Below are positions 20,578 through 31,646 of a DNA stretch of 64,000 nt, piece after piece; the first letter of the stretch is position 1, and each line of letters opens with the position of its first letter. Where the stretch lies: the NCBI GenBank assembly GCA_001179505.1, contig CDMY01000688.1, positions 231,376-295,375 on the forward strand, written 5' to 3'. Below the pieces are notes generated by a model. That model was not told the origin of the DNA, searched no databases, and worked only from the letters and a program-made list of their open reading frames with translations. The translations under genes were made by a program, and so were the position numbers. Source of the DNA: Vitrella brassicaformis (lineage: Eukaryota; Sar; Vitrellaceae).

Positions 20578-21734
20578 ATGGCTTTCCCTCGCCTCGCACT
20601 CGTCGCTGCTTGCCTGGCCGCCTTGTCATTTGTCTCTGCGCAGCAATGTTGACGGGGCGGTTTCCGTTCAGAGTGGAAGAGCGGTGCCGAAACATTACGA
20701 CGGCACTCAGACAGATGCTCCTAGGTGTGATGTTTCTCTGCGCAGCTGCCTCCTAGTGTGCCCACACTTGTTCCTCCGGTAGAATTGCCCACGTTTCCCA
20801 CCTCTCCCATTTTGCCCAACGGAGTATGTGACCCAGAAGGAGCGCTCCGACGCGTCTGCAGGCGTAAGCACTGACCAACTGGACGTGGTGCGCACATATA
20901 TTGTGAACACACGAGTGTATGCTGTGTGCAGAGATTGTCGCGGGCAACCCCACAAGATGGCGCATTGACTCTGGCGATATTGCGGCCGACGACGATCTTT
21001 TGGCCGATGATGACGTCGCGGCTGGTGGCAACGTCATTGCAGGGGGCTATGTGCGTGCAGACGGCAATGTCAAGGCGGGTGGCAACGTAACTGTGGGAAA
21101 CTTTGCCTTTGACGACAGAGTCCCAGTTTTGCCTTTCTCATTATGGCGTAACTCTGACATCGAGGGCAGCATTATGGCGGCTGGCAACGTGTATGTGGGA
21201 AGCCCGAATGAGGAGGTCATCACGTCGCCCTTTGGCACCGAACGTCCCGCTTGGTATGCTCCTGGTGGCAATGTTTTGGCGAGGGGCAGCGTAATTGCGC
21301 AAACAGATCTTGGGGCGAAGCAGTGTGCGTGTGGAGGGGTGGTGACCCGCCGGGCGGTTGCTGATGCTTTCGAGGTGCCCAGCGACTCGCGCAATCAGCC
21401 CCCGACATCCATGGCCGAGTGGGGCGACCGCAATCGGTCGGCGGCCTATGAGGCCTTCCGGCAGCTGCGTGTGCGCTTCGATGGCGACGCCCAGCTCGCC
21501 CTTGCCCCTGCTGAAGTGCACAAGGTCTTCCCTTCGGCTGTCAAGACATTCACGCCACATAATAAGGATGAGAAGCCCGAGGGGCCGGCTGCCGCTGAGA
21601 TGACCATCGACCTCACTCAGCTGGTCTACACACAACTGGCCGTCATGCAAGGCCTTATAAAGGCCAACGACGAATTGAGAAAGGCCAATGACGCCTTGCG
21701 GGGCCGCGTCACTCGTCTGGAGAAGGGCCGCTGA
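20578..21734 (+). CDS. Secreted beta-solenoid protein with tail-spike-type (S74-like) C-terminal domain
   Basis: ATG at 20578 begins a signal peptide, MAFPRLALVAACLAALSFVS. The join to exon 2 is uncertain because no consensus donor is present. Exon 2 (20746-20863) is proline-rich (LPPSVPTLVPPVELPTFPTS). Exon 3 (20932-21734) follows in frame and ends at TGA. It has short Gly/Asn/Val repeats typical of a beta-solenoid (DVAAGGNVIAGGYVRADGNV, then KAGGNVTVGN). It then has a domain like the intramolecular chaperone of phage tail spikes: SDSR, then AEVHKVFPSAVK, then IDLTQLVYTQLAVMQGLIK and a terminal coiled coil. In active S74 domains a Ser-Asp...Lys pair cleaves the chain. Here SDSR is kept, but the expected lysine five residues after the Ser is Gln, so self-cleavage may be lost. 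A trimeric secreted fibre is the likely product. Confidence 0.6.
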
Positions 21735-21796
21735 ACCGATCAAACCGCACCCGGTGAGTGGCGTCCGTATTTATCCATCGTACAGACCCCGCGGGA

Positions 21797-21831
<35 letters not shown>

Positions 21832-22594
21832 TATGCGTGTGTGGCAGGGAAGGGCGGCAACAAGGGAGAAGGCGGCAGGGGCGCCGATTCACCCTCCTCG
21901 ACCATTCGCGGGCTGGTCATGTTGTCATTCATGTATAATAGTGAATGTGGCGCTGCTGCTGGCCTCGGGAAGTGAAGTACAGTGACCGACAGGGCGAAGC
22001 CAGCCCCCCGTCGTCTTGGCTTATTATGCCTGTATGTGTGTGTCGTGCTGTGGTTATGGGGCAAACGTGCATTCTTGGATAGTAGTTATTTGTAGAATTC
22101 GCCCGCTCGCTGGCTGTATTATTTGTTTTATGGGGACTTTTCATCCAATGAATGCGGTGCTTGTGAAAGCTGGCGTCATCCATGCTTCCTGCGCCTATCG
22201 TATACATGCATGTTGTGCGTGTCCGTGTCTCTGTGTGTGTGGGTATGGCACGGTGAGTTAGATGTCGTATCTAGGTCCGAGTCGAGTCGAGAGATCGCAT
22301 CTAGGTAGGTCGTAGCGCGTAGGCAGGTAATCGATCGGCCCCCCGTGTGCTGCGTGAAGTTGTACTGTCATACAGGTAGACTGAGGACCCCACGACAGTC
22401 GCTCAACTCAATTGTCCAAATCCATCCATCCCCCCATCCATCCATCGTACTTGCGTCCGCCATCTATACACACGTCAGACACACACAGACAGACAGACAG
22501 ATACACAGACACCACTGCCCGCAACCATTCGTATGCGACAGACAAACGCACTCCCTTTCTCCCTCCCTCCCTCCCTCCCTCCCTCCCTCCCCGA

Positions 22595-22625
<31 letters not shown>

Positions 22626-22738
22626 CACCAGATGCGCCACATCCGATAGCCCCACATATGGACACGAAGGAAGGGAAAGAAAGCAGACTGTACCACACAC
22701 ATACAGACACCCCGCCCGCAGCCAGCCCATCCACTCCC
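21735..22738. other. Intergenic, microsatellite-rich
   Basis: Contains (TC)n(TG)n near 21800, (CCAT)n near 22420, (ACAG)n near 22490, (CTCC)n at about 22560-22590 and (CAGC)n at about 22597-22625. Open frames here are products of these repeats. Confidence 0.6.
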
Positions 22739-24370
22739 TCACGGCGTGGCCTTAGCACGCCCCCTCCTGCCCGTGGCCCGGCCGCCCCTCTCGGTCGCCC
22801 CCACACTGGTACCGCGGCCACTGACGGTCGTGCCGGTCTTGCGCCTCTGCTTGCGCTCGGCGTTCTTGGTCACCTGGGTGTAAAAGAGGAAAATAAGCCG
22901 TATGTTTGTATGTATGGTGAGTATGTGTGTGTATGAAGCTGACCTGCGTGGCCGCGGGAGGCGGTGAGGGCGAGGTGATGGTTGTGCGGCAACGACGGAG
23001 CGGCCGGGAAACGGCGGCCGGAGCCAACCAGGTCTGCAGCAAACCCACCCATCCAGCAATCGATGGATGCATCGAGACTGAGTGCTTTCTTTCCCTGCCC
23101 ACACTTACTTACCTCTACTAGTCCCTCCAACACGCTGATCTGCTCCCCCTCCCCCTGCCGTGCAAACGCCGCCAACTGCGCTACAGACGGCCCCTCACAC
23201 AGGCCCGAGCGGCCGCCCCCCTGCTGCACCGGCATGTGGTGGTGGTCTTGGTGTTTGTCGTTCATGCGGTAGAGGTAGCACGTGTGTCGCTCGTTGGAGC
23301 CGTGCATTGACATGGGCAGCCGGGCGGCGAGGGTGCCGTCCAGACCGAACTCCTCAACCAGATCTGCAGGGGAGAGAAGACACACACACACGACACAGAG
23401 AGAGAATGAGAGCACCTGCTATGCTCATCCACCACCTACCACCGCGGAAGCAGCAGAAGGCGGTGAGAGTGCGCGTGACGTTGGCGATCTCCACGAAACT
23501 GACACATACAGAGCCGCAAAGCACATGTGAGCAAGAACGAGACCTCGATTGATTGGCATTTCCCTGTCTGTCTGTCTGTCTGTGTCCGCTCCCCTACCTA
23601 ATCATGACATCAGCAGGCATGCCCACATCGAATGTGTAGATGTGGGTGGCCGGCTCAAACGTGTCGAGCGCCGTGCAGTCGCCCTTCCCGAAGGCTATAC
23701 GAAGGGGAGGGGGATTGGCCTCTTCTCGTGACTGCACCGCACCATCCACACATGTGTGGACACACACACACATGGACGAACGCGCTGCCTGTGGTGATGC
23801 GGCTGATTGTGTGCGCACCTGCACGATGTTCTTGGCGAAGTGCAGCTGCTGTCGTAGCGATAGGTAGAACGAGGAGGCATCTATCTCCATGCCAACTGCA
23901 GCAACACACACAACGATGAATGCATTCACTCATGGATGGATGGATGGACGGTCTCTGCACTCTCACGTGAGATGATCTTGGGCCGCATCAGCGCCAGCAG
24001 AAGACTCGGCACGCCCCGGCCAGACCCTAGGTCAAGGAACACGGAATCCTGCAACCACAATTCACACGCCACGCGTGAGGCACATCGAATGCTTTCTCTG
24101 CCTGTGCTCACATACATCTTTCATCCCGAACTCGGTCTGCAGGGTGTCGTACAGCGCCGCCAGCGACGAACGCCTATTCTCGCCATACATGCCTGACATG
24201 ACACACCAACCAAACAGCCACACAGAGCCACAAAGCGTTCCACACGATGAGTGTGAGGCCCATTTTCCCGCGCCCCTTGCTGACTGACCATAGGTGGATG
24301 TGGCGAGGCGGGCGAGTTCTTTGCTGAAGAGGGAGGGGATCAACGACTGCAGAAACGCCGTGTCAGGCAT
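22739..24370 (-). CDS. DOT1-like histone H3 methyltransferase
   Basis: ATG at 24368-24370, stop at 22739-22741, about eight exons. In order: MPDTAFLQSLIPSLFSKELA in exon 1 (24289-24370); YGENRRSSLAALYDTLQTEF in exon 2 (24116-24192); the SAM-binding motif I FLDLGSGRGVPSLLLAL; GMEIDASSFYLSLRQQLHFA, with the acidic residue that would hold the ribose; FGKGDCTALDTF, then HIYTFDVGMPADVMIRFVEI; and LPMSMHGSNERHTCYLYRMN, which matches the MxGSxExHTxYxY strand near the end of the catalytic fold in DOT1-type enzymes of protists. The C-terminal exons are Ser/Pro- and then Lys/Arg-rich (TKNAERKQRRKTGTTVSGRG), suitable for nucleosome or DNA binding. The fold is a class I methyltransferase. The target, H3K79 or its equivalent, is inferred from the family. 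Short internal inserts may vary with exact splicing. Confidence 0.65.
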
Positions 24371-24500
24371 GTTTAGTGCCCGCTATCACCCAGGACGACA
24401 ACATTCACTCGCAGGCGTCTGGTCGCTTAATTCATCATCCTCCGAATGATGTGTTTCACGCCTCTGAACCCCAACGCGTAATAAATTTTCAGTGTCGTGA
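24371..24500. promoter_or_regulatory. Head-to-head promoter region
   Basis: 130 bases separate the divergent start codons of the DOT1-like gene and the small secreted-protein gene. It must hold both 5' leaders and promoters. I see no recognisable core element. Confidence 0.4.
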
Positions 24501-25181
24501 ATGGCGGCGCACAAGACGTTTCTTCTGGTCGCACTGACCATCCTCGTAGAACTCCTCGTCACCGCCAATGGCGCCCATGAGCAGAGTAAGTTCGTTTTGC
24601 GTGCGTCATGCGCTCATACGCGGTGTGTGTGGGGGGGCTGCACTGTTGCAATGCAGGGACGTCTGCCGAACTGTCCCTCGTGCAGCTGCAGGAGCAGCTT
24701 GACCGTTACCAGGAGGCCTTGACCTTCAAGTCCAACCGCACCACGGCGGCCGCCGACAACCTCGCCCTCCTGGCCCACAACGTCCTCCACCACGCTCAGC
24801 AATATTCCCGTAAGTGGCACTCAGCGCCCCTTGCATGCGCAGCATCCACGAATTCATCTTGTCATGGCTTTTCCCACTGCAAAAGGCGAAGTCGTGCGCG
24901 ATGCGACGCAGCCCGCCTACCCCGTCGACGAGTGCGCCCCCCCGAGTTTCTTCACTAAAGGCTTCCGCCTGGCAAAAAAAGCTGAGCTGGCCTCCAAGTA
25001 CTTCTGCTTCGTCCCGTCTGGCGAGGAGCACTGCCTGGTGTGGAACTGCGAGACCGGCTCCGATGGGCAGCCGCACTACGGCGACTTCCCTTACGACGCG
25101 CTGCCCAACCACTGCATCTTCTTCCCGACTGGGAACAAGAAGGAGGCGTGCAGGGTGGACAAGAAGTGCCCGGGGGAGTGA
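24501..25181 (+). CDS. Small secreted cysteine-containing protein
   Basis: Exon 1 (24501-24585) encodes a clear signal peptide, MAAHKTFLLVALTILVELLV, then TANGAHEQ. Exon 2 (about 24658-24809) is a helical stretch, RTSAELSLVQLQEQLDRYQE, then KSNRTTAAADNLALLAHNVL. Exon 3 (from 24887) holds REVVRDATQ, then DECAPPSFFTKGFRLAKKAE, then a compact Cys/aromatic domain (YFCFVPSGEEHCLVWNCETG, HCIFFPTGNKKEACRVDKKC) and a stop at 25179-25181. Frame is phase 1 across both introns. Six or more cysteines in about 100 residues suggest disulfides. The Ala-rich helix after the signal peptide resembles the first exon of the gene at 17.6 kb, so the two may be distant relatives. Function unknown. Confidence 0.7.
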
Positions 25182-25914
25182 CAAGGAGGCAGAGACACTG
25201 GCGTGACGAGGAGGCAGAGACAGTGGCTGGCGTGACATGCGTGAGACAAACAGAACATTGTGTGCGCGGCCGGGATCGATCGGATCAGTCACAATGCATT
25301 CAACGCGTCCAATAGCACACAGAGTGACCCTTCGCATCTCATCGAGAGGGAAGGGCACACAGCAGAACAAAAACTCTCACACCCACACCCACACCCACAT
25401 ACCTATACATTGGGGGTCCCTCCCTCGTCAATCGACAAGCCCATCAGTACTCTGCACAGACTCACTGACACGCAGACACCCATTCGTCCATCCATATCCA
25501 AAACCGGCATGCGGCTCGTCTCCGCTGTGCTGTGCTGCCCCTTCCCAGTCGGCGTCATTCCTCTCTCTGTGCCCATCTGTGCCCTTTTCTCGCCCCCCAT
25601 CGGAACGGCTCTTGTCACACACAGTGGAAAGGCGGGACAAAGATCCCTTTTGATGGAGAACTTGAAGGAAAAGACGGGCATGAAGACGCACATCATCAGC
25701 GCAGCAACGAGAGCACCTGACTCTGATTCTTGCCTCCGGGTCTCCCTCCCCTGTCCTTCGATCATCTACAACGGAGCGGCGCTACGTGCCAACGATCTCA
25801 ACGGCAAGACCGCCAGCGCACAGCACGACACCCATGTGGAGAACCGAACAAGACAGAGAGGGAGACAGAGAGGGAGATCGACACCACGCAACGACGAAGG
25901 GCATTCACCGGGGA
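25182..25914. other. 3' intergenic stretch between convergent genes
   Basis: Contains long open frames on both strands (for example 25260-25982 +), but no domain, splice pattern or signal sequence supports them. It is probably the trailers of the two convergent neighbours. Confidence 0.5.
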
Positions 25915-27283
25915 GCTGCGCCACCTGTCCGCGGGAGGACGAACTTGTCCAAGAAAAAAGCGTGGAAACGGGCGTCCTCTGACAGATCTCACACACACGG
26001 ACACACACACACACACACACAGCGAGAGAGAGGAAGTGTGATGTGATTGATGCACGTCGGCGTTCTTGTGCAGTCAGTGTGTATGTGTGTAGCATACCCA
26101 CCCGTGAGCTCCGGATGAAAGATGGTGATGAAAAGATGACCCTGACTCGCAGCTGGACACCAACACAACGAGGGTGTGTAGAGCGAGCAATGACTGCGCA
26201 TCCATCACCTACCGGCAATGACGGGTTTGTCAGAGGTCGCTTTGGGCGATGACGGGTCTGCAGCAGCGGGGGGCAGATGGGCGATCACCTCCACCTGCAC
26301 ATGGACGGACATCCATGAGCCGTACTTTGACTCATGGGTGTGTGAGGGTGTTGGGTCATGCCTAGCCTAGCCTACATCGTCTGAGAGAGGCTGCAGGATG
26401 GCAGGCGCACGGATGCAGACAGCCTGCAGTGCACCAACCAGCCCAACACGTACATACCAACACACACACACAGCACAGCACAGCACAGCACAGACATCGT
26501 TCCTGTCCTGAACACCCTTCCTTAAGGGTGCCTGGCCTGCATCGTTCGGGTGACTCACATTGAATCCACTGGCAATGTCAGCGTATGCGCCACATCCAAC
26601 AAGGGGAGCCTCAAAGGAGTCCTTCTGCACACACACACACACGGACAGCCCATCCATCCATCCATCCATCCATCCACACATCGGGATGCCAGCTCACCTG
26701 CCTCCCGAAGAAGTTCCGCGACGTCCGAACGTCCACGCCGCCCAGGAACTCCCCATACTTGTCGCGCGCCGGCTCTCGCTCGCCATTCCGTGGCACGTCC
26801 TGCCCAGATATCACCTCGCTAGACAGCAGGATCGCCCCCGCACACGTGCCCCAGACGGGCTTCTTGTCGGCGTGGACGAACTGCTTCAGGGCCTCCATCA
26901 TGGCCCCGTTGTCGGCCTGCGCGATGATCCGCAGAGTCGTCGACTCACCGCCAGGGATCACCAGAGCGCTGCATGAGCTCAGCTCAGAGGGAGTGCGCAC
27001 CTGTGTTGTGTTCGGCCACCACCACACACACAAGCACAGCACAGACACCAACACACCCCGTAAGACAGAGACGACAGGACACTCATATGAGCATCTTGTG
27101 TGCAGATCACTGGATGCGCACCTGCACGACTCTGACGTTTGGCCTCTGCAGTCTGTCGAAGAGCTTCTGGTGCTCCTCGAAAGCGCCCTGGAGAGCCAAC
27201 ACGCCCAGCACGACTGCCGTCCGCGCAGGGGAGGCAGGAGGGCTCTCAGGACTGCACGCAGGGGACTCCGATGCCTCTACCAT
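25915..27283 (-). CDS. pdxT: Pyridoxal 5'-phosphate synthase glutaminase subunit
   Basis: This subunit hydrolyses glutamine and passes ammonia to PdxS/PDX1 for de novo vitamin B6 synthesis. ATG at 27281-27283, TGA at 25915-25917. Exon 1 (27122-27283) gives a short leader, then VVLGVLALQGAFEEHQKLFD. Exon 2 (26698-27000) holds VIPGGESTTLRIIAQADNGA and the nucleophile elbow GTCAGAILLSSEV, then GGVDVRTSRNFFGRQ. The next exons give KDSFEAPLVGCGAYADIASG, AVCIRAPAILQPL, a Pro/Ala insert (HLPPAAADPSSPKATSDKPV), then GHLFITIFHPELTGG with the catalytic His-x-Glu, and DARFHAFFLDKFVLPRTGG. The Cys, His and Glu triad and the family blocks are all present, so it should be active. The insert before the last strand is longer than in bacterial PdxT. 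Head to head with the Atg22-like gene. Confidence 0.9.
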
Positions 27284-27409
27284 CTTCTGAGCTCCACTTT
27301 ACTCGCGGGAAAGCAGCAGGGAAGTCGATCTGCGAGCTCAAGTGCGAGCTTAGCGAAGGAGGACAGCGAAAGCGAAGGCTGATCCACCCATCCTTCCTTT
27401 GCCGGAGCA
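27284..27409. promoter_or_regulatory. Head-to-head promoter region
   Basis: 126 bases between the start codons of pdxT and the Atg22-like transporter. Purine-rich on the + strand near 27350-27390; no known element recognised. Confidence 0.4.
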
Positions 27410-29365
27410 ATGGCTTTGTGCGTCGGCGACGAGAAGGGGCGGACACAGCGAGGAGGGAAGAGCAGCATCGTGACGGACAGGAGGGGACGGGGAGGGGGAG
27501 GGGTCGGCTGCTGCCGCCGGTGTCGGTATGACGACCCTGAAGCCAACGGATGGCTGCTGTATGGGCTGACGAGGGGACCCTGGGTCATACACGCTGGCGC
27601 CATCCTCTCGCCTGTCATTCAGGTACACACACACGCACACACTCAGAGAGAGAGAGAGAGGCAGGGGTGGCGCACAGGACATGTGAGTGGTTGTTGTGTG
27701 TTCGTGTGTGTTCAGGTGATAGCTGAGGGTGCGGCAGACGAGAATGGTCGGCTGTTCTCCGGCAGTCTGAAAGCCACCTCGCTGCTGGCGGTGGTCAGTA
27801 CTGTGGGAGCATTGCTGTCCGCCATACAGGTACCCGCGATGACCGACCACTGCATTCAGTTTTGTGATGTGTCCATCCATCGTGGTTCTTTCGCGTGGGT
27901 GTCTGTCTGTCTGGCAGGGTCCCATCTTCGGTGCCTTCCTTGATTACACGCCCTACAGAAAACTGGCATGGCAGTGGTGCTCTTACATCTTCGGTACACA
28001 CACACACACACACACACACACAAGAAAAGGCCTGGTCCATCCATTGTCACCCCTGAGTCTGTGTTGCGTTGCTGTGTTGCCATTTATTTCCTGACTGGCA
28101 GGTGTGCTGCTGATGCTGACAGTGCTGCTCAGCGCCGAGACTTTGGCGCTGTATCTCGTTCTCGCGCCCATCACCTCAGTGGCCCTCGACATGAGCACCA
28201 CCCCGCACCTGGCCTATCTCCCTGAGATATTCCAGACACAGAAGGCCGTCACCAAGATCTCCGCTCAGCTGGTGCTCGTCACCAACGGCACGGCGCTGCT
28301 CTGGGCGGCCGTCTTTGTCGGCCTCACTCCAAGAATTGGACTCGGTGAGTGAGGGAGTCATGGGAGAAGAAAAGACCACACACACACACACACATGGGCA
28401 GAGGGGCTGGCCCTGTGTGTGTCGTGTGCAGAGGGGCTGTGGAACATGCGTGTGTCTGCGATTGGGTGTGGGCTGAGCGTCATACTGTGGAGCTACCTGT
28501 CGTTCAAACACATGGAGGGGCGGCCAGCTGTGCGGGCGCTGAAGCCTGACAAGGGGGAGTACCTATGGTCCATTGGCTTCATCCAGGTGGGCAATGGTGG
28601 TAGGGTGGGCAGTGGGGGGGAGCGGACAACACAGACACACGCATTATTTCCGTATTTCCGTGATTTATCGCTCAGACGTACCGGCGTCTGCTGACGGTGT
28701 GGAAGGACTACCCCATGGTGCTGCTGACTCTGTTTGCCTACTCTCTCTACTACGCCACCGTCATGACCTTCTTCCAGCTCACGGCAACCTTCCTCGTCTT
28801 TCAGCTCAATCTGTCAGCTGAAGAGGTCAGTCAGTCAGCCCCTTTCAATGACGTCTTTCCACTTGTTCATTCGCTTCGTTGGCTTTGTGCTCTCATCTTT
28901 GTTAACAGGTCGGTGCCATGGTGACTTTGGCAATGGTCGCGTCGCTCGCCGGAGCAGGCCTCGTCATCGCGCTCCGGAAGCTGGTGCCCCTCAAGGCCTG
29001 CCTCATGTCTATCCTCTTCTTCCTGGCCCTCCTGACCCTGGTCCCGCCGCTCTTCCTCAGCACATCCACAGACGGCGCCAAATTCGGCGGCCAAGTCGGC
29101 AGCCCATGGCCATACGTCTTTGCGATCGGGCTGGGGGTGCTCGTGGGCGGGATCTTCTCGACGTCACGCGCCTTCTTCGCCGTGATGACGCCTGGCGGCC
29201 ACGAGGCGGAGTTCTTCGGCCTGTACATCCTTGCGGGGCAGGTGCTGCAGTGGCTGCCGAGCCTGCTGTTCGTGGCGGTGAATGAGACCGACCCTGATGG
29301 GAAGGCCAGCACGGGATACTTCGTCTTGACGCCCTTTTTCATTATCAGTGAGGCAGGCGCCATTG

Positions 29366-29402
<37 letters not shown>

Positions 29403-30093
29403 TTTCGTCCCCAAGTGTGTTTGTCTGTGTGTGTCAGGTGTGATTCTGATCGGTTGCGTGAACATCCGCAGGGCCGACAGTGACGTGCGCGACACCCTCA
29501 GCGAGCGGAGATACGCGTCCTCCCGCACCAACACCCAGAACAACACACTCGCACACCCATCACTCAGGAGCAACGTCGACCCCCATCATCATGATGTCGA
29601 CAATGTGTGTGCTCAGCAACCAGGCCAAGGCAGCCAGGGCTGGATTGACCCTTCTCCTTGGCCCGCTCACCATTATGCCTTTCCCCCTCCCTCCCTCCCT
29701 CCCTCCGTGTGTGTGTATGTCTGTGCGCAGGTGATCCACCTGCCCGTCATCACCGAGGCCGACAAGCCACCTTCCCCGTCCAATAGGAGGCCGACCGTGG
29801 CATCCCTGTCAACGGCGGTCTTCTCAGAAGGCCCAGATCAAGACCCTGAGGCAGGAGAGGACAGCGACGACCGGCCCCCGACGGACCTCTCATCCCGGAG
29901 GACGGCAGCAGAAGCGTCGTGCCCGTCGTCCTCTTCGCCCAACGAGTCGCCATACAGCGGCCCGAGGGGCGAGGTGGACGTGGTGGCTCCGGGGGATGTT
30001 GCTGTTGGTGTGGGCGTTGAGGTTGATGTGGATGTGGATGTGGATGTCCTCGCGCAAGGGCATGTGAGGGGAGGGGGCGGAGGGAGTGTTTAG
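27410..30093 (+). CDS. Atg22/UMF1-like major facilitator transporter
   Basis: Nine exons join without frame loss: 27410-27622, 27716-27829, 27918-27993, 28102-28344, 28432-28586, 28676-28825, 28909-29347, 29438-29604 and 29731-30093. The protein has about twelve hydrophobic helices. The first follows GWLLYGLTRGPWVIHAGAIL, which fits the N-terminal GW-LYD block of the Atg22 family; later come FGAFLDYTPYRKLAWQWCSY and PGGHEAEFFGLYILAG, the latter matching the P-xx-x-E-FFGLY-xx-G loop of UMF1 proteins. In yeast, Atg22 exports amino acids from the vacuole; the same role here is inference. The tail after about residue 500 is cytosolic, acidic, Ser/Pro-rich and ends in a VDVDVDVDV run and Gly repeats. 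The tail length is unusual for the family. Confidence 0.8.
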
Positions 30094-31646
30094 TTGCGTG
30101 TGTGTGGTGGTGGATGGGATGGGTCTTGTCAAGGATGGATGCCTCGGTCCAGTCGATGCTTTCAACCAAGGTTGGTCTGTCCATGGAGGGTTTGTGTTGG
30201 TTGGTTGCACGAAGTGCCTGCATTGCATGCCAACATGCACCATATCATTCCTGACGGTTGGCAGGGGCGGCCTTATTGCTGCGGTTGCTGCGGTCGGCAT
30301 TTGGTATTTCTCCTGTGGATGGATGTGGGTGAATGACTTTGACTGACTTTGCTCTCACACGTGAAAGAGAGAGAGAGAGGGAGGAGGGAGGGAGGGAGGG
30401 GAGGTGCATACACAGGTTCGTACTGCGGCAGCCGTGTGGATGGATGGATTGACGGTGATGCGAGCAACCGAGTGAGCTCGTGGGTCGAGACTGAGGTTGC
30501 ATTGCATTTTGTGGCCGACGGTCGGAGGGGCGATTTTGTCAGATCAGAGACAGGCGGACTGAGCGATAGGGAGTGCTGATTTCTCAGATGGATGGATGGA
30601 TGATGGCTCTACATACATTGCCCTGCTGAAGGGCAGGCAGAGTTTCACGTGTGGGTGTGGGTGAGTGTGGGTGTGGTCCTTGCTGTCCTGTGTGTGCATG
30701 TCAGTCCTGTGAACGGACGGGTGTCGTGTCGTGTCGTGTCGGGGCTCTTTCTCGTGTGTACGTGTACCATGTTGACTGACGCATAGCATATTCATACCGA
30801 TCGACCATTGAGTGGATTGCATGTGGGTGTTGTCAATGCATTGACTAAGTGTGGCGCTCACATGAAAGGCAGACAGACAGACAGACGGACAGACACACAG
30901 ACAGATAGATAAGAGCATTATGAAGACCCGCGAGTACCGTACCAGGGGGGAAAAATACGTTGGTGTCTCTCTTTTCTTTGTGCAGTGTCTCACTGCACTC
31001 GTGAGGCCCTCCCTCCCTCCCTCATAAGCCACTCATTACCCAGCCACAACCCCACGGACACACAAATGCCCGTACAAGTACACACCACAGCATCCATGGC
31101 TGGCTGGCAGCCACAAAAGCCGCCCAGCTCGCCTCGCCACGCCACAGTCACATCTCAACACACAGACATCTCAACACACAGCAACAAAACACGGGGATGC
31201 ATCGCGAGAGACAGACAGATAGACAGACAACCCCTCCCCCCGCTCCTCACCATTACAGCACTCCGACGTACCCTCTACGCTTCGACGTAGTCTGTACGTC
31301 TCGTCATCATCACACGACATGGACAGCTCACGCATGCACCGCACGTGTGTTATCTTACTATAAAGGCAGGCAGGCCACTATAAAGGCTCATGCAGACAGA
31401 CAGACAGACAGGAAACCTGCAAAAAGGCAGCTGCTGCGATCCGATGGGCCATCGATGCGATCCCATCTCCATCTCTGGGCTGACTGGCGGTGGGCCACAC
31501 ATACACAAAAGATGTAGGGTATGCCCCCTCCCTTGGCTGTTCTGCCCGAATTCTATCTACCACTCTTGACGACAGAACGCACAAATGCCTCCCACCTACC
31601 TAAGCTACCTACCTAAGTACGATCGACACGCCCGGCTCTCTCTAGT
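30094..31646. other. Intergenic between convergent genes, repeat-rich
   Basis: Holds (GAGA)n(GGGA)n near 30365-30400, GGAT repeats near 30430 and 30590, (GTGTC) repeats near 30720, (ACAG)n at about 30870-30910 and again near 31210 and 31395. Small open frames are present but none is supported. Confidence 0.6.

Noticed and set aside
25260-25982. Plus-strand open frame of 240 codons
   Set aside because: It is antisense to the last pdxT exon at its 3' end and has repetitive, domain-free sequence elsewhere.
26611-27382. Plus-strand open frame of 265 codons over 26.6-27.4 kb
   Set aside because: It overlaps the pdxT exons in antisense, and only the minus strand shows the conserved glutaminase motifs.
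30985-31517. Small open frames in the 30-31.6 kb interval
   Set aside because: They are composed of microsatellite translations and have no initiation or splice evidence.
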